From contig DATANR010000055.1 in NCBI GenBank assembly GCA_036266155.1, positions 1-7,174 on the forward strand: a stretch of DNA of 7,174 nucleotides. Direction: 5' to 3'. This document shows, piece after piece, positions 1-6,484 of the stretch (its first letter is position 1; each line of letters starts with the position of its first letter). Below the pieces are notes generated by a model, which did no database searches, was not told the origin of the DNA, and saw only the letters and a program-made list of their open reading frames with translations. Both the position numbers and the translations under genes were made by a program. The DNA comes from SIAJ01 sp036266155 (lineage in GTDB: Bacteria; Planctomycetota; Planctomycetia; Gemmatales; Gemmataceae).

Positions 1-40
1 AACACTCCCGCCTCCTGGCGCACAGCGTCCGATCACGGGC

Positions 41-538
41 GTGATCGTCACCGTACGCCAAGAAACCCTGGGAGCGCTGCACTTCTCATTCGGCGGACCG
101 TACCTCGGCAGGCGCTGCACTTCTCGTTCGGCGTTTACATCCGCAACCAATCACATAGAAGTGAAGCTCTCGAAAACTGTCGACTTCGGCGAAGATGAGA
201 TATCCAAGACTCGTGCAGCAAAGTCTGCATCGCTTACGCTATCCGCGACGTTCGAGAGAGACGGCAATCGATATTGCCTTGTCGCCAAGGCACAAGCGAA
301 GTTGAACGGGACCTCAAAGGACTTCGAATTGGGCAGGTTTTGCATTGATGTTAGCGGCAATTGCATTGAGGGGTCACAGGACTTGGGCGGCGGTTTCGAG
401 TTCAAGTGGAAGCTCTGCATCGAGGACGGCGGCCATAAGCTCTGTCTTTACGGAACGATTTGCAAGGACTTTGGATTCCCGGTCGGAGAACTATGCACGC
501 CAAACGCGAAAGTGTGCGTTGACATCGTTGCAAAGTAG
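41..538 (+). CDS. Unrecognised cysteine-rich hypothetical protein, 5' end uncertain
   Basis: I do not recognise this 165-residue protein. The GTG at 41 is only a nominal start: the frame has no stop back to the left window edge, so the gene may begin outside, or the first 35 or so residues may not be coding. From about residue 38 the composition is protein-like, with alternating short strand-like stretches. Eight cysteines fall in the last 87 residues (79, 101, 108, 126, 135, 141, 152, 159), which suggests a disulfide-bonded or metal-binding, possibly extracytoplasmic beta-rich fold; this is inference. No signal peptide or membrane segment is visible from the GTG, so an N-terminal signal could be missing or lie upstream. 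The first 31 codons cover two copies of a DNA-level direct repeat that is not in phase with codons, which adds doubt about the start. A hairpin follows the stop within 5 bases. The gene is probably real but could be a remnant. Confidence 0.5.
   Translation: MIVTVRQETLGALHFSFGGPYLGRRCTSRSAFTSATNHIEVKLSKTVDFGEDEISKTRAAKSASLTLSATFERDGNRYCLVAKAQAKLNGTSKDFELGRFCIDVSGNCIEGSQDLGGGFEFKWKLCIEDGGHKLCLYGTICKDFGFPVGELCTPNAKVCVDIVAK
74..133. repeat. 22-bp imperfect direct repeat, two copies
   Basis: Two copies of a 22-bp sequence beginning gcgctgcact and ending ttcggcg lie at 74-95 and 112-133. They differ at a single base (a/g at the 15th position) and are separated by 16 bp. The 38-bp period is not a multiple of three, so the copies encode different peptides in the overlapping frame. 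It is therefore a DNA repeat, not a protein repeat. Possible meanings are a local duplication, a protein-binding pair or the edge of a degenerate element. Nothing in the window decides between these. Confidence 0.7.
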
Positions 539-542
539 CATT

Positions 543-567
543 ATCGCATACCTCTTCGGCATGCGAT
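543..567 (+). terminator. Hairpin just after the 41-538 stop codon, possible transcription terminator
   Basis: A perfect 7-bp stem (atcgcat at 543-549 with atgcgat at 561-567) encloses an 11-base loop. Inside the loop, after one mismatch, cc and gg (551-552 and 558-559) can add two more pairs. It starts 4 bases after the upstream TAG, which is where a terminator or 3'-end stabiliser would lie. There is no T-tract after it, so it is not a classic intrinsic terminator. The role is inferred from position only. Confidence 0.35.
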
Positions 568-665
568 CAAGATTGGGGCGAGGCGATCCATTGACATCTC
601 ACACCCTGCCGGCAAAGTACACGAGCCGCCTGTCCGAACCATAAACGACCCTATGGACACATCGA

Positions 666-692
666 TCCTCCCACGGATGGGAGGACTAGTCC
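666..692. repeat. 8-bp-stem hairpin overlapping a 10-bp palindrome
   Basis: The arms tcctccca (666-673) and tgggagga (678-685) pair perfectly around a 4-base loop cgga. The right arm runs into a second perfect palindrome, ggactagtcc (683-692). The two structures share three bases, so only one could form as a full hairpin at a time in single-stranded nucleic acid. No T-tract follows and no gene abuts it. It could be a terminator-like, recombination or protein-binding element, or a chance structure. Confidence 0.45.
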
Positions 693-1280
693 GTTTGTGC
701 GGATTGTTAACTCTGACCTTTGACCGCCGCGCCAAAATCCTGCGAAACGGTAGCCACCACGAGTGAGCAGTTGACGGCCGAATTCGACCGGGCGTATGGC
801 GTACGAAACGCACTTGCACGCGATGTCGTTCACCCTAGAACACGACAGGTAACCAATTCACGAATCCGACGCGACGTCAGCGCCGGAAAGGCCCTCTCAG
901 TGCGTCGATGTTGCCATGCCAGACTTCGCCAGCCTCTTCCAGTGCGCGGCTGATGGCGGCTTTCGAACGTCGTCGAATGTTGGCGGGCGCCGACATTCGT
1001 GACCGCTTCCCCGAGGCCTACGCCGCGTGGTCGACCGAACCGATCAACCTTGACCGCTGTGAGTGGCTGCGAATGCGGAAGGTGCAGGCAAGGAAGCCGG
1101 TCTGAATCACTCTCATTCGTCCAGAAGGCCGACCGCCGCGCGCAAGCCTCTGCGGTGCTGCTTCAATTCTATATATTTCATCGCCAGGCAATGTCATCTG
1201 AAAACAAGTCGAAACACGTGGCAGCTCAGCACGATTATTGATCGACTCTGTATGAAATCCGCACTTTTGTCTAGGCTCTG

Positions 1281-1292
1281 GTGTCGCGACAC
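1281..1292. promoter_or_regulatory. 12-bp perfect palindrome upstream of the integrase, possible operator or recombinase site
   Basis: The sequence gtgtcgcgacac is a perfect 12-bp palindrome, located 57 bp before the first possible integrase ATG and 93 bp before the preferred one. Its position fits an operator for the integrase gene or part of a recombinase-binding site, but this is inferred from symmetry and position only. A -10-like TATGAT at 1343-1348 would suit the preferred integrase start at 1385. I see no good -35 at the usual distance from it. Confidence 0.3.
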
Positions 1293-1384
1293 AATGAATC
1301 GTATTTGTCCAGCCCATCCAATCTGTATTTCATAACGTCCTTTATGATATGCTCCCATCCGACTTGCTTTCCTCCAAACTGCTC

Positions 1385-2350
1385 ATGTCAGATTCAAATA
1401 CGTCTCGGCCATCACGTCAACTGACGACGACTCAGTTGCCGCCGGTGCATGCCCTCTTTGTGGACGCGGGTGAGCAAGCGTGGCGCCGTGTTATTGAGTT
1501 CTTCACGGCTCACTTGCGGAACCCGAATACGCGTGCGGCGTATGCTCAAGCCGTCGGGCAGTTCGCCGAATGGTGCCAGGACCGGAAACTGTTGCTCAAT
1601 CAAGTCAGTCCGTTTCTTGTCGCTGCCTATCTGGAGGAACTGATGCGCCGCATGGCTGTTCCCAGCGTGAAGCAACATCTGGCCGCCTTGCGGATGTTGT
1701 TTGATTATCTGGTCACGGGACAGGTATTGCCGTCCAATCCTGCCAATTCTGCTCGCGGCCGGAAGCATGTGCTTCGGAAAGGACTGACGGCGGAGGAGAC
1801 ACGAACGCTGCTCGATGTAATTGACACTACGACCGTCGCCGGACTTCGGGACCGTGCGCTCATCGGTGTCATGGTCTACAGTTTCGCTCGCGTTGGGGCG
1901 GTCGTTACCATGAACTCGGAGGACTATTTTGCTCAAGGGAAAAGATTCTGGTTCCGTCTGCATGAGAAAGGCGGAAAGCTGCATGATGTGCCAGCACATC
2001 ACAAGGCTGAGGAGTATCTCGACGACTACCTGGCCACAACGGGCAGTGATGGCCAGAGGGGCCGGGCGTTATTCAGGACACTCGATCGGAAGGGGCAATT
2101 GACGGAGCGACGCATGCATCGAGTCGAGGTCTTGGCAATGATCAAGCGGCGAGCGCGACAAGTAGGGTTAGCTACAGCGGTGTGTTGCCACAGCTTTCGA
2201 GCGACGGGAATCACCTGCTACCTGCTCAGTGGCGGCACTTTGGAACACGCGCAGAGGATAGCTGCGCACGAGTCGCCGCGGACTACGAAATTGTATGACC
2301 GCACGAGCGATGAAATCAGCTTGGACGAAATCGAGCGAATTGTGATTTGA
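1385..2350 (+). CDS. Tyrosine recombinase / site-specific integrase (XerC/D-like)
   Basis: This is a phage-integrase-family site-specific recombinase that cuts and rejoins DNA through a covalent 3'-phosphotyrosine intermediate. Numbered from the ATG at 1385 (321 residues), an N-terminal SAM-like core-binding domain spans about 30-115 (RNPNTRAAYAQAV, then SVKQHLAALRMLFDYL). The catalytic domain spans about 130-320. All expected catalytic residues are visible: Arg169 (SFARVGA), Lys195 (HEKGGK), His269 and Arg272 (CHSFRATG), His295 (AAHESPRTT) and Tyr304 (KLYDR). Length is normal and the frame unbroken, so it is probably functional. It closely resembles a stand-alone integrase type common in planctomycetes and some proteobacteria, from memory of the family. 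An ATG at 1349 would add 12 residues. Neither start has a clear ribosome binding site, and 1385 gives the more usual N-terminal length. No excisionase gene or tRNA attachment site is visible nearby. Confidence 0.93.
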   Translation: MSDSNTSRPSRQLTTTQLPPVHALFVDAGEQAWRRVIEFFTAHLRNPNTRAAYAQAVGQFAEWCQDRKLLLNQVSPFLVAAYLEELMRRMAVPSVKQHLAALRMLFDYLVTGQVLPSNPANSARGRKHVLRKGLTAEETRTLLDVIDTTTVAGLRDRALIGVMVYSFARVGAVVTMNSEDYFAQGKRFWFRLHEKGGKLHDVPAHHKAEEYLDDYLATTGSDGQRGRALFRTLDRKGQLTERRMHRVEVLAMIKRRARQVGLATAVCCHSFRATGITCYLLSGGTLEHAQRIAAHESPRTTKLYDRTSDEISLDEIERIVI

Positions 2351-2377
2351 CGCGTCTGGCGCCTGACGAATGGAGAC

Positions 2378-2389
2378 GGCCAATTGGCC
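2378..2389. repeat. 12-bp perfect palindrome between integrase and IS66 remnant
   Basis: The sequence ggccaattggcc is a perfect 12-bp palindrome in the 63-bp gap between the convergent integrase and tnpA stop codons. It might contribute to a bidirectional terminator or mark a junction, but there is no T-tract and no loop, so the role is unknown. Confidence 0.35.
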
Positions 2390-2413
2390 CCGTTTTCGAC
2401 GAAAGGACTCGGC

Positions 2414-2662
2414 TCATGGCGGGCCGTCAAGGACGAGAAGTATGGATCGGAGCGCTGACGGCGACGGAACAAACGCCGGACGGGACACGGCTTGGATCAC
2501 GCGATCACGCTTGGCGGTCGTCCGCCGCCAATAATGAAACGCTGTCTCGGCAAACCCATGCCGCTCGCAATAGATTCGAGTCGTCTGCCCGCTGGCACGC
2601 TGCCCGTCGAGGCGCTGCCGCCATATCTGTTCTTGCTTCAAGTCGCGTTCGTGTCGAGCCAT
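2414..2662 (-). pseudogene. tnpA: IS66-type accessory protein TnpA, truncated remnant
   Basis: From the ATG at 2662 the 82-residue product has the helix-turn-helix pattern of the IS66-element accessory protein TnpA. It opens with a basic start (MARHERDLKQEQIWRQRLDG) and continues with RASGQTTRIYCERHGFAETAFHYWRR (residues 22-47, split here as RASGQTTRIYC / ERHGFAETAFHYWRR). The second half matches the usual 'G.S..SFY.WRR' signature of these small DNA-binding proteins. A GGAG ribosome binding site lies 8 bases before the ATG. IS66 TnpA is usually about 100-130 residues and ends with a 'lrvppGfdp..L..ll' segment; that segment is absent, and the frame stops early after FVPSPSALRSILLVLDGPP. TnpB and the DDE transposase TnpC, which normally follow, are missing: 63 bp beyond the stop lies the end of the integrase. 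It is therefore a leftover of an insertion sequence, not a mobile element. No terminal inverted repeats were identified. Confidence 0.78.
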
Positions 2663-2670
2663 GCCGAGGT

Positions 2671-2678
2671 CTCCAATG
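2671..2678 (-). promoter_or_regulatory. Ribosome binding site of the IS66 tnpA remnant
   Basis: On the minus strand, ggagacct lies just upstream of the tnpA ATG (2662), with its GGAG core 8 bases before the start. It supports starting at 2662 rather than at the longer frame beginning near 2707, whose extra 15 residues are not typical of the family. Confidence 0.5.
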
Positions 2679-2817
2679 AGGAAACCCCAAGCAAACTGAT
2701 CAGCCAAGTACGTCGTTGGCCGAACGGATGTGCAAGAACTACTTCAAAGCTGCGGCAATCGCACTACATCAACGCGAGAACCGCTCCAAAAGAGCAGAGA
2801 TCCGACGAATTGGAATT

Positions 2818-3093
2818 CTATTCTCGACGCGTGATCCGCACTCCATTCTTCACCACTTTTCCCTTCGCATCGAGAGTAATGGAGACACCTAGCTCCTAGT
2901 AATCAACGATCTTTCGATAATCTCCGGGCGGACCAAAGGTTGAAGATGCATCTGGATAACCAATTACCCAATAAACAACTTCCATTGATAATGGTAAGCC
3001 ACGCTCGGAAGCGACGCGTAGAAGCTGGGCACCGGTTGTGCCCGGCAATCCGAGAGAGGCTGACAGCACCAATGACATTAGGAGATTCATCAT
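2818..3093 (-). pseudogene. Small secreted-type protein interrupted by one in-frame TAG
   Basis: From the ATG at 3093 (a GTG at 3099 in frame is possible) the frame opens with a signal-peptide-like segment, MMNLLMSLVLSASLGLPG, with a plausible cleavage after TTGA. A short domain follows that reads through GYPDASSTFGPPGDYRKIVDY to a TAG at 2896-2898. The same frame continues for 25 codons beyond the TAG with sequence that looks like the natural end of the domain (GVSITLDAKGKVV, a beta-hairpin pattern), and then meets a second TAG at 2818-2820. Continuity of frame and protein style across the stop points to a single nonsense change in a protein of about 91 residues. The glycine/proline/aspartate pattern before the stop and the strand-turn-strand after it resemble small periplasmic or lipoprotein-like domains of planctomycetes, but I cannot name the family. 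Alternatives are a functional shorter product of 65 residues or a sequencing error. Confidence 0.6.
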
Positions 3094-3273
3094 CCGCACG
3101 ACTCCCGTGACAAGACGTAGTGGCGACCAGGCTTTGGCCGACGGGCTCTTGATTGCCCTGCGATGAAATAACGCGCGTAGCGAATGCTACTTCGATACGC
3201 TCGGCCTCATCTCAATGATTGTACGATTCTTGTTCACAGTGAATCCCCAATCATATTCGGTCGTCTCGCCATA

Positions 3274-3936
3274 CTAAGTCGGTTGAATAGTCGGAAGTCC
3301 CTCATGTTTGTCCTCAAAAGTGGTCGAATCGCGGCCGGAGGCTTTCTTTCCACGATAATCGCCAGCGCCAATTTTTCCGTGAATTGTATATGTATATAGT
3401 TTCAACGTTTCGGGAGAAAAGTTCACGCTTTTTGATTGAATATTGGGCTTCATCTCACCGTCCTTCATTGCAAACCCTTCAATCATTGTATAGGAATGGT
3501 AGCTTTCCTTCCCGTTCATTGGTGTAAATCTTTCCCCAATGGTCACGTGGTTTACCAACGTACCAGTATAGCACTCCAGTTCGGCAGAGAAGCCCACGAG
3601 CGCAGTGGCCAGCACACTTCCACTCTTAGATATTGCCGATGTAGAGAGCATTATGGCCGCCTTATTGCTAAGGAAATCGCTGATCGTAAAATAGACTGCT
3701 CCTCGCGCCATTCCTGGCTTTACACCTTTCTCAAGCACTCCGCGCCCGAAAAGCTCTACGTCTGCACCTTTTCGACCAAGGCGGGCCTCAAGGTCATCTG
3801 CGATTTGGCGCATGGTCAAGAATGTGATCTTTGGTGCAGCGGCTAATACGGTGGCGCGCTGAAGGGCCGTTCGCTTCCGCCCCATTCCAAAATTCTTCGA
3901 ACATGTCGAACCTCCCAACAGCGAGCACGCTCGCAT
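3274..3936 (-). CDS. Unrecognised hypothetical protein
   Basis: I do not recognise this protein. From the ATG at 3936 it has 220 residues. Other starts are a TTG at 3984, which would overlap the preceding gene's end by 19 bp, and an ATG at 3885 giving 203 residues. None has a clear ribosome binding site. The first 35 or so residues are basic and cysteine-containing and may not be translated. A middle stretch, MRQIADDLEARLGRKGADV, looks helical. The region from about residue 85 on is rich in short strand-like segments (GAVYFTISDFL, LVNHVTIGERFTPMNG, LKLYTYTIHGKIGAGDY). The C-terminus is charged and probably disordered. There is no obvious signal peptide or transmembrane helix. It follows the glycosyltransferase gene by 29 bp in the same direction, so it could be co-transcribed. 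Base composition is AT-richer than the glycosyltransferase genes upstream, hinting at a separate origin. Whether it belongs to glycan synthesis is unknown. Confidence 0.5.
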   Translation of the reverse strand: MRACSLLGGSTCSKNFGMGRKRTALQRATVLAAAPKITFLTMRQIADDLEARLGRKGADVELFGRGVLEKGVKPGMARGAVYFTISDFLSNKAAIMLSTSAISKSGSVLATALVGFSAELECYTGTLVNHVTIGERFTPMNGKESYHSYTMIEGFAMKDGEMKPNIQSKSVNFSPETLKLYTYTIHGKIGAGDYRGKKASGRDSTTFEDKHEGLPTIQPT

Positions 3937-3965
3937 TGCGGGAAGCGACGATTCAGACACTGATT

Positions 3966-5390
3966 TCAACCGTTCAAGCGGCAAGTGTTTTCGGATGGGG
4001 GACAGGCTCCACTCTGCGCAATTAGGGTCAGGCGAGGACCCGAAAACCGAAGCAGCCGTTCCTGAATTCGTTGCGGTACGAGCAAGTTAGTGGCGCGCTC
4101 GATTATCGAGGCTATGAGAAATGCCCGGATCCCAAGAAGGGGGAAATAGTATCTCTCATTATAGCTTACCAGGATATATGGGATGATGTATATCAATAAA
4201 GCCACAACTACACTCCCCTCACCATTAGTTCGCTCCCGTCGCCGGACCGTGGCGAATACGATTACCGCCACCCATGGCAACGGATGAAGTACTCGCGCCA
4301 GCCACACCCCCGCTACGAATTCTGAGCGTCCACTTCGGTCGCGGGGCACATACCACAGGGCTGCAGCAACGAATCGTTGTCGCACTCGACGTGCAAATTC
4401 CCAGGGATCGGCTTCGACCGCGGCCCAGAACTCTTCGCCGTTTTGGGCGAGAAACTCCGACTCCCCAAGTCTGTCGTACATTGCGGCTTGTTCGTTGTTA
4501 CCTTGCCGCGGGTGTTCTTGCACGCTTGACGCTTGGAGGACACCGTCCGGCTGCATGCATTGTGATTGGTAAAGTTCAAAGTTCAGGTTCGATTTGACCG
4601 GAATAAAACGCCCAAACGTCACGTAGTTCCGAACTGTCCAAGGCGTCATTATCAATGCCGCTACGAAGATAGCGACTGTCATTTTCCACGTCGTGCCTCC
4701 TCGGCGCCACATGAGGCACGTCAGGCCAGCCCACGTTAGACCGAGAGCGGGTGTAACGAGAGCAGCCGAACCACCTAACAACCCCCACCCAATGGCGCGC
4801 TTGGTGGACGCTAATGGATGGCCCCAGGCGCTCCAAAGGACAAGGCCGTTCAACACGTAGAGCACGAGGAAATGATCGTGCGTGAACTGGAATGCGTACC
4901 GGAAATCGGCCATCAAGCAGAGCCCCAGGACACAAATCGGCAGCCAGACGCAACGCTGTGGATTCGCCTTCTTCCATCCGTAGAGGACGAAAGCCCCGCT
5001 CCACACGAGAGCCCCCAAGTGAAAAATGACGATCACGTCTTTAACAGCTGAACGATCGCCGTCGAAAACTGCTAATAAGCTGGCCAAAAGGTATGGGAAC
5101 ACCGGCGGCATCCAGGCCGTCGGCCCGGTTACCCGATCGAAAGGATCGGCGAATCCATGGCCCGCATTGATGGCCCGTGCGATGCTCAGATTCTCGCCTC
5201 CAAGATGGTCCACGTTGTTGCGGTTATAGCCGGCTCGGAACGGAGGGAAGTAGTCATAGTCACCCGGATCCGTCATTATGTAGGCGAAGTTCGCGTAGGC
5301 CGAACACGCCATGACGCCCATCAATACCGCAATCAGGCCGCTCGACAATAGCTTTGGCTCGCAGACGGCCGTGCAATTCGGTTTCGTCAT
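3966..5390 (-). CDS. GT-C membrane glycosyltransferase (GT39/ArnT-like)
   Basis: This 474-residue multi-pass inner-membrane protein fits GT-C enzymes that transfer sugar from a polyprenyl-phosphate donor on the outer membrane face. Visible parts are: a first membrane helix at about 15-38; a long extracytoplasmic loop with GGENLSIARAINAGHGFADPF (64-84, split as GGENLSIARAI / NAGHGFADPF) and TGPTAWMPPVFPYLLA (88-103); about eight more hydrophobic segments (roughly 98-110, 118-138, 147-162, 172-187, 199-226, 237-250, 361-380, 394-409); and the typical TPWTVRNYVTFGRFIPVKSN (249-268). Glu66 in the GGEN motif sits where GT-C enzymes carry a conserved acidic residue; its catalytic role is inferred. 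A loop at 275-350 includes ADPWEFARRVRQRF. The C-terminal tail after about 450 is short and atypical. The ATG at 5390 follows the GT2 stop by 61 bp in the same direction, so co-transcription is likely. The sugar and the acceptor cannot be told from sequence. Confidence 0.8.
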   Translation of the reverse strand: MTKPNCTAVCEPKLLSSGLIAVLMGVMACSAYANFAYIMTDPGDYDYFPPFRAGYNRNNVDHLGGENLSIARAINAGHGFADPFDRVTGPTAWMPPVFPYLLASLLAVFDGDRSAVKDVIVIFHLGALVWSGAFVLYGWKKANPQRCVWLPICVLGLCLMADFRYAFQFTHDHFLVLYVLNGLVLWSAWGHPLASTKRAIGWGLLGGSAALVTPALGLTWAGLTCLMWRRGGTTWKMTVAIFVAALIMTPWTVRNYVTFGRFIPVKSNLNFELYQSQCMQPDGVLQASSVQEHPRQGNNEQAAMYDRLGESEFLAQNGEEFWAAVEADPWEFARRVRQRFVAAALWYVPRDRSGRSEFVAGVWLARVLHPLPWVAVIVFATVRRRERTNGEGSVVVALLIYIIPYILVSYNERYYFPLLGIRAFLIASIIERATNLLVPQRIQERLLRFSGPRLTLIAQSGACPPSENTCRLNG

Positions 5391-5451
5391 GGCTCAGAAC
5401 CTTCACATTAGATCGTTCGCAACGTGGAGAGATCCTGGCGGGGGAAGTATG

Positions 5452-6426
5452 CTACACCAATTTTGTCGAGGGGGGATTATCGTGCTGCTTCCGGCTGGCA
5501 CGCGCCGACCAGACTAGATAACGAAGTTCTTCCAGGAGTTGCCTGTTGACCGCCAGAAGGTGAGCGAGGACTGCAGCAGTGGCGAAGAAAACACCGGACA
5601 CACACAGAATGGCGCACGCCACGAGAGACTGGGTATGCCCCCGGCCCTCTCCAAGGTCCATCAGCACGAGGTACCGCACTCCTAGTGCCAGTCCGGGGAA
5701 GAGGGCTAGCCCCGCAAGAGTCGCGAACACCTCTGCTGGCCGATAAAGCATGAATACGATTGCGATCGTTCGGGCCCCTCGAAGGGCATATCCGACGTTC
5801 GACCGGAAAAGCCGGCTTGGGCGGGTCGGCGGGTTGACACGGACAGGAATACTAGCTACCCGCAGGTCGTTCAGCCCTGCTTGAATGACCGTCTCCAAGG
5901 TATATGTGAATCGGCCGAACACGTTTAGCCGCAGGGCGGCGTCCCGGGACACGGCCCGGAACCCGCTTGGGGCATCAGCCACGGCGGCCCCGCTGACTGT
6001 GCGGACCAGCCAGCTACCTGCCCGCTGGAGTAACCGCTTAGTTGGTGAGAAGTGTGAGATCGTTCCAACCGGGCGGGCTCCGATGACCATGTCGGCAGCG
6101 TCATCCAAGATCGGACGGGCCAGTGCCGGAATGGCGGCTGCGTCGTACTGATTGTCGGCGTCGGTGTTGACGATCACATCCGCCCCGCGTTCGACAGCGA
6201 TGGCCAGCCCGGCCATGAATGCCCGGGCCAGACCTTGGTGGCCGTGGAGGCGGACGACGTGTGCCCCATGCTGCCGAGCCACCTCGGCCGTGCCGTCGGT
6301 GCTGCCGTCGTCCACCACAATCACCTCGACCTCGTCGAACCCGTCGACGCTCGTGGGTAGTGCGGCCAGCGTTCCAGGGAGCGTCGCCCGCTCGTTGAGG
6401 CACGGGATCTGGATCACCAATTTCAC
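5452..6426 (-). CDS. GT2 family glycosyltransferase, polyprenyl-phosphate sugar synthase type
   Basis: This is a GT-A-fold family 2 glycosyltransferase that probably moves a hexose from a nucleotide sugar to polyprenyl phosphate at the cytoplasmic membrane face, giving a lipid-linked donor. In the 324-residue product the N-terminal catalytic domain shows IPCLNERATLPGTL (7-20), VVDDGSTDGT (37-46), the metal-binding DAD in VNTDADNQY (86-94), GARPVGTISHFSPTKR (116-131), PSGFRAVSRDAALRLN (153-168) and TYTLETVIQAG (174-184). Two hydrophobic helices follow (about 232-255 and 266-293), then a basic tail. I chose the GTG at 6426 because the family starts with the 'KLVIQIPCLNE' segment and AGGAGG lies 4 bases before it. 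An ATG at 6447 would add 7 residues. The stop of the upstream membrane protein is 58 bp before this start, and a GT-C gene follows, consistent with one operon for lipid-linked glycan transfer. Confidence 0.9.
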   Translation of the reverse strand: MKLVIQIPCLNERATLPGTLAALPTSVDGFDEVEVIVVDDGSTDGTAEVARQHGAHVVRLHGHQGLARAFMAGLAIAVERGADVIVNTDADNQYDAAAIPALARPILDDAADMVIGARPVGTISHFSPTKRLLQRAGSWLVRTVSGAAVADAPSGFRAVSRDAALRLNVFGRFTYTLETVIQAGLNDLRVASIPVRVNPPTRPSRLFRSNVGYALRGARTIAIVFMLYRPAEVFATLAGLALFPGLALGVRYLVLMDLGEGRGHTQSLVACAILCVSGVFFATAAVLAHLLAVNRQLLEELRYLVWSARASRKQHDNPPSTKLV

Positions 6427-6438
6427 GGGGCCTCCTCG
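6427..6438 (-). promoter_or_regulatory. Shine-Dalgarno-like AGGAGG that decides the GT2 start
   Basis: On the minus strand, gaggaggcccc runs directly into the GTG at 6426, leaving about 4 bases between AGGAGG and the start. It is the clearest ribosome binding site in the window. It argues for GTG 6426 over the ATG at 6447, which would place this sequence inside the coding region. Confidence 0.55.
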
Positions 6439-6484
6439 GACGACCATCAGACCTGTGAAGTCGCGCTCGTGTGCCGCCTATTTC

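Larger units (their letters stand above)
539..1384. other. Gene-poor stretch without supportable coding sequence
   Basis: No frame on either strand shows a recognisable or convincingly protein-like product here. The longest frames are short, rich in Arg, Ser and Thr, and mutually overlapping. A 65-codon open frame at 908-1105 (+) contains a fairly protein-like tail (DRFPEAYAAWSTEP around residues 32-45) and might be the end of a dead gene, but I cannot assign it. The stretch holds the post-ORF hairpin (543-567), an overlapping hairpin and palindrome (666-692) and a 12-bp palindrome (1281-1292). It becomes AT-richer from about 1160 to the integrase start. Its size and emptiness next to a recombinase suggest decayed accessory DNA. 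Confidence 0.5.

Noticed and set aside
908..1105. 65-codon open frame that might be the end of a dead gene
   Set aside because: Only about 15 residues look protein-like, there is no family match and no ribosome binding site, so it is mentioned only under the gene-poor stretch.
1251..1334. Inverted pair tatgaaat (1251-1258) and atttcata (1327-1334) before the integrase
   Set aside because: An 8-bp AT-rich inverted pair 68 bp apart is expected by chance in this AT-rich stretch.
1412..2002. 196-codon open frame on the minus strand
   Set aside because: It is antisense to the clearly identified integrase and has low-quality composition; the integrase explains this DNA.
2492..2899. 135-codon open frame on the plus strand
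   Set aside because: It is antisense to the IS66 tnpA remnant and to the end of the small secreted protein, and it shows no recognisable features.
3177..3190. Hairpin gtagc-gaat-gctac between the hypothetical gene and the interrupted small protein
   Set aside because: The stem is only 5 bp, has no T-tract and is 84 bp from the nearest stop codon, so it is too weak to call a terminator.
3436..3846. 136-codon open frame on the plus strand
   Set aside because: It lies fully inside the longer minus-strand gene at 3274-3936, is rich in Cys, His and Arg and has no protein-family look. It is treated as a shadow frame.
4576..5004. 142-codon open frame on the minus strand
   Set aside because: It is in another frame inside the GT-C gene and is arginine-rich with no motif.
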